From the NCBI GenBank assembly GCA_964415885.1, contig CAYQCE010000062.1, positions 1 to 20,264 of the forward strand: a DNA stretch of 20,264 nucleotides, read 5' to 3'. Positions 14,289-20,264 of the stretch are shown here, piece after piece (position 1 is the stretch's first letter; every line of letters starts with the position of its first letter). The translations under genes and the position numbers were made by a program. The stretch comes from CAYQCE01 sp964415885 (GTDB lineage: Bacteria; Zixibacteria; MSB-5A5; JAABVY01; JAHJOQ01). The notes beneath the pieces were generated by a model that saw only the letters and a list, made by a program, of their open reading frames with translations, made no database searches and was not told the DNA's origin.

Positions 14289-15061
14289 CAGTCAGTCACC
14301 GATACTCTGAGGTTTATTTCTTTTCCGATCTCCACTTTCGAGCCGGGTCGTTCGGATTGCCACATGATCGTATTCGGCAGAAGCTCGTTGCTGACCGCGT
14401 GATCGACCCTGCCGATGATAAGTCCGAGTGAGTCGGCGATATACTCTGCATCTCCGAGATTCATCCCGATGAATTGGGGCACGAAAACGACATCAGACTG
14501 GCTGCCCTTGTTGAAGAAAAGATTGACGATCGTGCCTTCAGGCACGAGCGATCCGCCGGATGGCACGGAGTACAGAAGGACATTTACCGGCAGCGAGTCG
14601 CTTCTTGCCCAGTTGAACGTCCCGACTTTGAGTCCGGCTTCACGGAGCTTGAGTTCGGTCTGGCGCTGCGAGAAACCGACCATCTCGGGTACCTCAACCA
14701 TCTGTTCGCCTGCGGAGACTACGACCTTGACCCGGCGCTCTGCCTTGACCCTCGAACCGGCGAGCGGATTCTGTGAGACAATTCGGCCTTCGGGCATGCC
14801 CGGCACCGGTTCCTCGCCCGCGATCTGCAATTTTACATCGAGAGATTTGAGTGTATCGACCGCATCGGTCAGGCTCATTCCTCGGATATCCGGCAGCGGG
14901 AACTCGTCGCCATGACGGGTTATCTCCGGCATTATGATCATATCAGCCACAAAGAACAGGATGACGAGCACAATTACGGGAATTATGAAGAACCTGGTCA
15001 GGTTCCCCCACAGAGTACCGCGCGGTATGAAACCGAGGAAACGTCTCGTGGAATCTGTCAT
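14288..15061 (-). CDS. Membrane-anchored PASTA-domain protein without kinase
   Basis: The 257-aa protein has a cytoplasmic N-terminus, one membrane helix (24-44) and three PASTA-type repeats outside: about 54-117 (LPDIRGMSLTDAVDTL), 121-186 (VEVPEMVGFSQRQTEL) and 192-256 (VFVPQFIGMNLGDAEY). PASTA domains bind peptidoglycan fragments or beta-lactam-like molecules in PknB-type kinases and some penicillin-binding proteins. Here no kinase or transpeptidase domain exists, so a sensor or wall-binding role is inferred only. The start directly follows the rsmB stop with no gap, and rpe follows with 1-nt overlap. Confidence 0.92.
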   Translation of the reverse strand: MTDSTRRFLGFIPRGTLWGNLTRFFIIPVIVLVILFFVADMIIMPEITRHGDEFPLPDIRGMSLTDAVDTLKSLDVKLQIAGEEPVPGMPEGRIVSQNPLAGSRVKAERRVKVVVSAGEQMVEVPEMVGFSQRQTELKLREAGLKVGTFNWARSDSLPVNVLLYSVPSGGSLVPEGTIVNLFFNKGSQSDVVFVPQFIGMNLGDAEYIADSLGLIIGRVDHAVSNELLPNTIMWQSERPGSKVEIGKEINLRVSVTD

Positions 15062-16411
15062 CTATCGCGTCTTCCGAGCTCTGAATGCGTACATTCCTTC
15101 CAGGCCATCGCCCGGGGGAACCAGTATCGATCTGTCCTCCTGCACGAATCGATGATATCTAAAACTATCCGGCAATTCAATATTAAAGTTCGGGTGAGCT
15201 TTGAGGAATGATTCTCTGACCTGCCCGGTTTCTTCCGGTGAAAGAGTGCAAACGCTATAGATGATTGATCCGCCCTTGTTCAGAATCTTCGAGGCATTGT
15301 CGAGCATCTCAAACTGGAGGTTTGCCAGCTTCTGGATATTCTCGATAGACTGAGTATATTTGATCTCGGGATGTTTGGCGAGTGTACCGATCCCGCTGCA
15401 GGGGGCATCCACCAGCACTATGTCAAACCCGGTCTCCTCGAATCTGCGAGCGTCCGCTGTGCCGACACGAATGCCGGGCAGACCGAGGCGGGTAAGGTTC
15501 TGTTTGATCAGATCGACTTTTCGCGTATCCACGTCGAGAGCCGTAATCCTGGCAGTGCCGTTGGTTCTCAGGAATATAGCTGCGGCTTTCCCGCCGGGTG
15601 CCGAGCATAGGTCTGCGATTTTCGATTCCGGTGCCGGAGCGGTGAGTTCGACCACCAGTCCCGATGATATGTTCTGTGCGAAGCATTGACCGTCGGCGAA
15701 GAGTGAAAGAAACTTGGGGTCGACACCGTCAGGGAGATAGTAGTAGTGCTCGAGAAGCTCGCTCTTTCGAACCTCGAAGTTCAGTTCATGGAGCTCGTTC
15801 TCAAACTCCTCTGTTGTTGTCTTCCATGTGTTTACTCGGACTGAGAGCGGAAGACGCTCTTCGAATGCCGACAGAAACTCGCGAGCTTTCTGTTCGCCGT
15901 ACTGTGATTCCAGCATCTCGACGAGCCACATTGGCTGGGAATATCTGACCACCATGTCCGCCGTTGTTGTCGGATTCGGATTGGACGCAAACAGGCGATC
16001 CGAATCATCCGCTATACGCCGGAGCACGGCGTTGACAAATCCCGTGAGGCCGTCGCCGAGTGTAGCGCGAATCAGCTTGATCGACTCATTGATGGCAGCC
16101 GGTTTCGGCACCTTCGAGCCGGGCATTAGCTGCACAGCTCCGATCCTGAGGATGTTCGCTTTCATGCGATTTTTGCGAAAGTCCCTCTGCTTGACGAACT
16201 TCTCGATGATTGAGTCGAGTCTCTCTCGGTTGCGAATTACACCATAGACCAGATGTTGCATGAACGCCTGGTCTATCGGGGACATTTGCCCGCGGGTGGC
16301 GTTTTCCTCGATCATCTCCGGCAGAGGCTTGGGCCGCCGGTCGAAGTCGTTCAGAATCCTCAGCGCCCCCTGGCGGACCGGATCCGCCGGCTGCTTGTTA
16401 TTCTTGATCAT
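15062..16411 (-). CDS. rsmB: 16S rRNA (cytosine-967-C5)-methyltransferase
   Basis: The 449-aa product combines an N-terminal NusB-like RNA-binding domain (1-140) with a SAM-dependent m5C methyltransferase (150-449). Motifs are ADLCSAPGGKAAAI (266-279) for SAM binding, VDAPCSGIGTLAKHPEIKY (334-352) with Cys338 of the P-C pair, and YSVCTLSPEE (385-394) with the second catalytic Cys388. RsmB methylates C967 (E. coli numbering) in 16S rRNA. The start lacks a clear ribosome site. It heads the tight rsmB-PASTA-rpe unit and is divergent from a beta-barrel gene, 135 nt away. Confidence 0.96.
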   Translation of the reverse strand: MIKNNKQPADPVRQGALRILNDFDRRPKPLPEMIEENATRGQMSPIDQAFMQHLVYGVIRNRERLDSIIEKFVKQRDFRKNRMKANILRIGAVQLMPGSKVPKPAAINESIKLIRATLGDGLTGFVNAVLRRIADDSDRLFASNPNPTTTADMVVRYSQPMWLVEMLESQYGEQKAREFLSAFEERLPLSVRVNTWKTTTEEFENELHELNFEVRKSELLEHYYYLPDGVDPKFLSLFADGQCFAQNISSGLVVELTAPAPESKIADLCSAPGGKAAAIFLRTNGTARITALDVDTRKVDLIKQNLTRLGLPGIRVGTADARRFEETGFDIVLVDAPCSGIGTLAKHPEIKYTQSIENIQKLANLQFEMLDNASKILNKGGSIIYSVCTLSPEETGQVRESFLKAHPNFNIELPDSFRYHRFVQEDRSILVPPGDGLEGMYAFRARKTR

Positions 16412-16546
16412 ACGGTTCAGATTATGTTCAATTCCCGTTTATCGCAAGGCAAATCGCTCTGTCTGTATATATCGGCGTGATTTGCGATCTCTGACCTTGC
16501 CATTTGGAGATTTCGAGCGTATGTATGGTATGGAGGTACCTGTATC

Positions 16547-17095
16547 ATGAACAGACTCATTATCGCGCTAACTGTTTTTGCGCTACTGCTTCTATCTCAG
16601 GCCTATGCCGAAGAATCCAGGACTGAGGTGTCAGAGGAGCCTCCCCATAATTCGATCGCCTCCGGCGTCGGAGTGCCGTTCGGCGGAATCGGCGGGAATC
16701 TCGAACTTCGAATTGTACCGGGAGTCCGTGTCGCCGCCGGACTTGGAACGATGGTAGGAGCCGGTGTGGGATGGAGCTTCGGTCTTAGATACTACCCCAT
16801 CCGGTCGTTCTCGCGCGTCTCGCCGAGGTTGTCCGTGTATTACGGCACTAACTCGGTGCTCAAGGTCATGAATCCGAACGCAACCGCGCGGGCGGACTTC
16901 GAGGCCTACAACGGGCTTACTTTCGGTGTCGGTACAGAAGTTTATCTCGGCAGCCGCAGGACACACGGGATCGATTTCGAAATACTCTACATAGCTGACT
17001 ACGATTCCGAGATAGATCGTCTCATCAAAGAAGACCTGATACGGGATCGTGACTCCAACTTCAAAGTGTCAGTGGGTTACAGGATTGCGCTGTAG
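16547..17095 (+). CDS. Small predicted outer-membrane beta-barrel protein
   Basis: The 182-aa product has a signal peptide (1-21, ending QAYA) and then alternating polar/hydrophobic strands with many Gly and aromatic residues ('SIASGVGVPFGGIGGNLEL', 'VAAGLGTMVGAGVGWSFGLRYYP', 'RLSVYYG', 'LTFGVGTEVYLG', 'FEILYIADY'). The final strand 'FKVSVGYRIAL' has the look of a barrel-closing strand, but ends in Leu, not the common Phe. I cannot name a family; OmpA/OmpW-like small barrels are candidates. Ribosome site GGAGGT lies 9 nt before ATG. It converges on the radical SAM gene with 12 nt between stops. Confidence 0.8.
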   Translation: MNRLIIALTVFALLLLSQAYAEESRTEVSEEPPHNSIASGVGVPFGGIGGNLELRIVPGVRVAAGLGTMVGAGVGWSFGLRYYPIRSFSRVSPRLSVYYGTNSVLKVMNPNATARADFEAYNGLTFGVGTEVYLGSRRTHGIDFEILYIADYDSEIDRLIKEDLIRDRDSNFKVSVGYRIAL

Positions 17096-17107
17096 TTGCA
17101 GCCTCTC

Positions 17108-19663
17108 TTAGAATACTTCGAACGGAGTGAGATAATTCTCGTCGCGTTTTATGAGTAGATCGGCACGATGGAACCTGAGCGGCAGTATCTCATTATCCGA
17201 CATCCCGAACCCGAACTTCAGGATTTCCGTCGGCCTCGCAAACGGGAGCTTACCGAGTCCGGTCGTCATACGGACAACGGTGGCGCCATTCAGTTCGGAT
17301 ATCTCCACGTCAATAATAGCCGACCGTATCTCCACTTCCTTGACCTCGGTCTTGGATTCTCTTTCCGAAATGATCGACTCCTGCTCCAGAATCCAGATCC
17401 GCTTCTCGGACGCCTCGACGAAATTGAGCGGCACCACGACTTCGTAGATCGCAATATTGATCAGTGCAGAAAGCGATTGCCCTTTGCCTACGAGCGCCAT
17501 CGTCTGCTGCATCTCGAATCCATCCGGTAACGCAGCGTTGAGAGCGTCGAAGTAGGATTCCTGGTACGGTGCCTCGAGCTGGATGTCGACATACTCTGCC
17601 TCCGAGGTATGCCCGAGAGTGAGCGGCGGCCCGAATGCCAACTTCTGGTGAGGCGAGTATCCCTGGCTGTAGGCAACCGGTACTTTCGCGCGTCGCAGCG
17701 CCCGTTCAAAGACTCTCGAATTGTCGAGATGCGACATGAATCTGACGTTTTCGTTTTTGCTCCAGCGTACCCTTACCTTGGAATTGGGAACCTGGATCGG
17801 AGATGCTGTCTTAGTGCGCTTGCTGCGTCGACCATACTCCATTTTCTGCGATGCTGCCTGCGGCTCAGCGGTAGCATCGTCTTTTTTCCCAGAGGGCAGG
17901 GCAAGGTCCGGCTTGTCTTCGATTCCCTTCGAGAGCATCGCGTCGCGCTTCAACTTGTCTTTCGAAACTCCGATCTGGATATGATCCCACGGCAGCGGAG
18001 CATCGAACGGTATCTCCTTGTGATAATCGGCTATGTCCAGGTCGCATTTTTTGTAAGCCTCTACCCACATTGTGTAGTTCAGATGCTCTGTCCAGGCATC
18101 CAAACGTGCGCCGCTTCTGAATGCCTGCTCGATTACGTCGCCCACTCGGCGATCGCCGCGTCCAAGGGCGGATTCGAGAAGTGTGACATCCGGTTGACGG
18201 TATTTCACTGTTACCATGCGGGGCGTCTTTTTCGATATGTACCGCTGCTTCTCGACGATCTCATCCGCGCCGATCTGCGCCTCCCACTGCCACGGTGTGT
18301 GCGGTTTCGGGCAGAACGGTGAGGTCGATACGTTAATCGCTTTCTTTCCCTTTTTTGCGCGGAAGAAATGTACGATCTTTTTCACCAATTCGCAGATGCC
18401 ATCGATGTCTTCGTCGGTCTCGGTAGGAAGCCCCACCATAAAATAGAGCTTGAGTGTGTTCCAGTCGTTTTCAATTGCGGCCTTGACAGCATCGAGAAAC
18501 TGATCCTCGGGCACAGGTTTGTTTATCACCCGACGCAGTCTTTCCGTACCTGCCTCCGGTGCGAGCGTCAGCCCGGACTTTCTGACCGCGGACAGCTTCT
18601 TTGCAAGATCGAGTGAGAAACCGTTGGGCCGCAGCGATGGCAGTGAGAGTGTTACATGTTGCTCAGACAGCCTCGGCGCGAGAGCCGTGACCACATTCTC
18701 TATATCACCGTAGTCCGATGACGAGAGCGAGAGGAGAGTGACATCGGAGAAACCTGTTTTCGCGAGGCTCTCCTGCACAAACCTAATGACCGCCTTCGAA
18801 TCACGTTCCCGCCTCGGGCGATATACATTCCGTGCCTGACAGAAGCGGCAATTCCGGCGGCAGCCGCGCATTATTTCTACTGCGAGGCGATCGTGGGCTA
18901 TCTCCACAAACGGTACGATCGGTGCCTCGGAATAAAACTCTTCCCGCAGCTCCGATATCTTTCGAGCATTAACCGTGTCCGGCGCTGCGTCGCAGGTCTT
19001 CTCGAGTCCGGCAAAGAGTCCGTTTTCGTACTTGGCCTCGTAGAACGAGGGAATGTAGATGCCTTCGATTGCGGAGAGCTTTTCAAGTGCTTCTCTTTGA
19101 TTGTCCCCGGAATCGCGGAATGCAGAAATGATCTCGGGTATCGCCTCCTCAGCGTCGCCAATGAAGAATGCGTCGGCGAATTTGGCGAGTGGCTCGGGGT
19201 TAAACGTGCACGATCCGCCAATCAGGATAAGCGGATGATCTGAACTTCTCTCCTCGCGCCTGAGAGGTATTCCGGCGAGATCGAGGATGTTCAGGATGTT
19301 CGTACTGCAGAGTTCGTACGGGAATGTGAAGCCGAGAATATCGAAATCTCTGATCGGGGTAAACGACTCGAGAGAGTAAAGCGGGATCTGTTTCTCACGA
19401 AGAACCTTCTCGGCGTCCGAATCGGGCGCGAATACCCGTTCCGCCAGGGCGTAGTCGAGCTTGTTTATGATATGATAGAGAATCTGGCTTCCGAGATGCG
19501 ACATTCCGATTTCGTAGAGATCCGGGAACGCGAGCGCCACGCGGAAACGGTCATCATGATCCTTACGGACGCTGTTCAGCTCGTTGCCGACATAGCGGCC
19601 GGGCTTGATGACAAACGGCAGAAATTCGTTCTCAACTCGAGCGCGGAGTTTGCTTTCGTTCAT
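17108..19663 (-). CDS. TIGR03960/TIGR03936-type radical SAM fusion protein
   Basis: The 851-aa product has an N-terminal B12-binding-like domain ('RYVGNELNSVRKDHDD', 'ALAFPDLYEIGMSHLG', 'LGFTFPYELCSTN', 'LILIGGSCTFNPEPLAKF'). A radical SAM barrel follows with the 4Fe-4S motif CRRNCRFC (Cys268, Cys272, Cys275). After a charged linker (about 580-625) comes a DUF2344/TIGR03936 domain ('RVRWSKNENVRFMSHLD', 'AYSQGYSPHQKLAFGPPL'). Such fusions are widespread; the reaction is not established to my knowledge, though linkage to ribonuclease G and rplU in other genomes hints at RNA or ribosome work. No DxHxxG cobalamin-binding signature is visible. A GGGAAG lies about 11 nt before ATG. It ends next to a converging gene without a visible terminator. 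Confidence 0.93.
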   Translation of the reverse strand: MNESKLRARVENEFLPFVIKPGRYVGNELNSVRKDHDDRFRVALAFPDLYEIGMSHLGSQILYHIINKLDYALAERVFAPDSDAEKVLREKQIPLYSLESFTPIRDFDILGFTFPYELCSTNILNILDLAGIPLRREERSSDHPLILIGGSCTFNPEPLAKFADAFFIGDAEEAIPEIISAFRDSGDNQREALEKLSAIEGIYIPSFYEAKYENGLFAGLEKTCDAAPDTVNARKISELREEFYSEAPIVPFVEIAHDRLAVEIMRGCRRNCRFCQARNVYRPRRERDSKAVIRFVQESLAKTGFSDVTLLSLSSSDYGDIENVVTALAPRLSEQHVTLSLPSLRPNGFSLDLAKKLSAVRKSGLTLAPEAGTERLRRVINKPVPEDQFLDAVKAAIENDWNTLKLYFMVGLPTETDEDIDGICELVKKIVHFFRAKKGKKAINVSTSPFCPKPHTPWQWEAQIGADEIVEKQRYISKKTPRMVTVKYRQPDVTLLESALGRGDRRVGDVIEQAFRSGARLDAWTEHLNYTMWVEAYKKCDLDIADYHKEIPFDAPLPWDHIQIGVSKDKLKRDAMLSKGIEDKPDLALPSGKKDDATAEPQAASQKMEYGRRSKRTKTASPIQVPNSKVRVRWSKNENVRFMSHLDNSRVFERALRRAKVPVAYSQGYSPHQKLAFGPPLTLGHTSEAEYVDIQLEAPYQESYFDALNAALPDGFEMQQTMALVGKGQSLSALINIAIYEVVVPLNFVEASEKRIWILEQESIISERESKTEVKEVEIRSAIIDVEISELNGATVVRMTTGLGKLPFARPTEILKFGFGMSDNEILPLRFHRADLLIKRDENYLTPFEVF

Positions 19664-19691
19664 CCCTGATTTCTTCCCGCTATTATGGAGA

Positions 19692-19729
19692 CAAAAAAAC
19701 CAAGGGCCGAATTTAGCACTTGGCTTTTT
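19692..19729. terminator. Intrinsic terminator between the zinc-ribbon and radical SAM genes
   Basis: A short stem (CCAAG 19700-19704 with CTTGG 19719-19723, with possible inner pairs) has TTTTTTT next on the minus strand and CTTTTTG on the plus strand. It lies 23 nt after the stop at 19752. Confidence 0.7.
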
Positions 19730-19751
19730 GTAGTCGAAAAATTATGCAGAC

Positions 19752-19943
19752 TTAGGCCAGGATGGCCTTCTCATTGCACTTGCAGATACCGACTGTTTTT
19801 GAGCGCATGCGATAGGATTTGCCGTCCTTGGTCGGCTCCGGCGATACCACTACAGAAAACTGGACCGTCTGATTGCACTCGGGACAGACCTTCTCGTGCT
19901 TCTTCTTGCTTGCTTTATCCGCAAATGATTGTCTTTTCGCCAT
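19752..19943 (-). CDS. Small zinc-ribbon-like protein, 63 aa
   Basis: The product is basic at the N-terminus ('KASKKKHEK'). It has CPEC at 20-23 and CKC at 54-56 on either side of a beta-type centre ('VQFSVVVSPE', 'SYRMRSKTVGIC'), the layout of a zinc ribbon, with Cys as likely ligands. I do not recognise the family. It has a good ribosome site (GAGGAG, 8 nt before ATG), a promoter-like site and its own terminator, so it is a strong candidate for a real monocistronic gene. Nucleic-acid binding is a guess from size, charge and Cys pattern. The plus-strand frame over it lacks these signals. Confidence 0.85.
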   Translation of the reverse strand: MAKRQSFADKASKKKHEKVCPECNQTVQFSVVVSPEPTKDGKSYRMRSKTVGICKCNEKAILA

Positions 19944-19972
19944 AACTCACACTCCTCTAAAGTTCGACACAG

Positions 19973-20000
19973 AATATACGCCGTTTCTAGTTTTAGTCAA
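19973..20000 (-). promoter_or_regulatory. Promoter candidate for the 63-aa gene
   Basis: On the minus strand TTGACT (19995-20000) and TATATT (19973-19978) are separated by 16 nt. The predicted start of transcription is near 19966, about 20 nt before the start codon. It has the same spacing and -10 sequence as the ffh site. Confidence 0.55.
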
Positions 20001-20031
20001 CAACTTCTTTGTCGGTAGAGGTTCCGATTTC

Positions 20032-20264
20032 TTACAAGACGATCACGATCTTGCCCATCTGCTTGCCCCAGCGGGATTCGACGGTGTAAATGTAGATGCC
20101 GGATGTCACGATCTCGTTGTTGGTCGAACGCACATTCCATGTCAGCTTCGAATCGGTGTTGCTGTGGCGGCCCGGATGATCCAGCTCCCGGACAACATCG
20201 CCGGAGATTGTGAAGATCGTGATCTTGCACTCGGTGGGCAGATTGAGGAAATGAATGCGGCGCT
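20032..20264 (-). CDS. C-terminal end of a secreted protein with FlgD-like sorting domain (5' partial)
   Basis: A frame open to the right edge gives the last 76 whole codons of a minus-strand gene; it has no start codon inside the window. The residues run 'FLNLPTECKITIFTISGDVVREL', split here as beta strands, then 'KLTWNVRSTNNEIVTSGIYIYTVES' and end GKIVIVL. The order (strand, 'IFTISGDVV', Trp-Asn, 'SGIYIY', final strand) is the FlgD-like Ig fold of the two left-edge proteins, so this is a third exported protein of the same kind, though its ending differs (no KKMMLMK). The body of the protein lies beyond the window. Confidence 0.85.
   Translation of the reverse strand, partial: RRIHFLNLPTECKITIFTISGDVVRELDHPGRHSNTDSKLTWNVRSTNNEIVTSGIYIYTVESRWGKQMGKIVIVL

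Noticed and set aside
16412..16546. Divergent promoters between rsmB and the barrel gene
   Set aside because: Several A/T-rich hexamers exist on both strands (for example TTGCCA then TATGTA on plus), but none is a convincing pair, so none was listed.
17609..18322. Plus-strand frame of 237 aa inside the radical SAM gene
   Set aside because: Antisense to conserved domains; composition is not protein-like.
19997..20230. Minus-strand frame of 77 aa at the right edge
   Set aside because: Another minus-strand frame over the same bases encodes the end of a FlgD-like domain; this one is its shadow.

Overview
The window looks like a chromosomal piece of an uncultivated, Gram-negative-type bacterium of the FCB / candidate-phylum kind (Zixibacteria-like is my best guess, from memory of gene style and not from any search). 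The reasons are two secreted proteins ending in 'NYPNPFNP' FlgD-like/T9SS type A-style C-terminal domains, a third domain of the same fold at the right edge, an outer-membrane-type lipoprotein, a small predicted beta-barrel, PEGA and PASTA proteins, and a bacterial ffh-rpsP-khpA-rimM-trmD-rplS operon. No tRNA, rRNA, CRISPR array or insertion sequence was seen.

Layout. 1-1787 (+): two related secreted proteins with C-terminal sorting-type domains, the first cut by the window edge. 1862-2478 (-): two small hypothetical genes, each followed by a hairpin terminator. 2479-2867: a 389-bp non-coding divergent region. 2868-3451 (+): an overlapping pair that resembles the tail-assembly / DUF6760 pair of contractile injection systems, here without sheath, tube or baseplate genes. 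3543-4412 (+): a lipoprotein and its terminator. 4579-7799 (+): an unknown helical protein, a membrane-anchored PEGA-repeat protein and a membrane-anchored PP2C phosphatase, possibly one transcription unit. 7910-9706 (+): a secreted alpha/beta hydrolase.

The right half is mostly on the minus strand. rsmB, a kinase-less PASTA membrane protein and rpe are packed with 0-1 nt between them. A promoter-like site follows, and then ffh, rpsP, khpA, rimM, trmD and rplS, which make SRP, ribosomal proteins and 16S/tRNA maturation factors. That operon converges with the hydrolase gene on a shared 12-bp hairpin. A divergent beta-barrel gene (16547-17095, +) converges on a large TIGR03960/TIGR03936-type radical SAM fusion (17108-19663, -). 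Upstream of it lie a 63-aa zinc-ribbon-like gene with its own promoter and terminator, and the last 76 codons of another secreted protein.

The most interesting points are: the isolated injection-system-like pair; a 7-codon mini-ORF with a good ribosome site that ends in ATGA overlap with the PP2C start; a PASTA protein sitting between rsmB and rpe, where Firmicutes keep the PP2C/PASTA-kinase pair; and an acidic tetrapeptide-repeat tail on ribosomal protein S16. I see no clear, wholly new multi-gene system.
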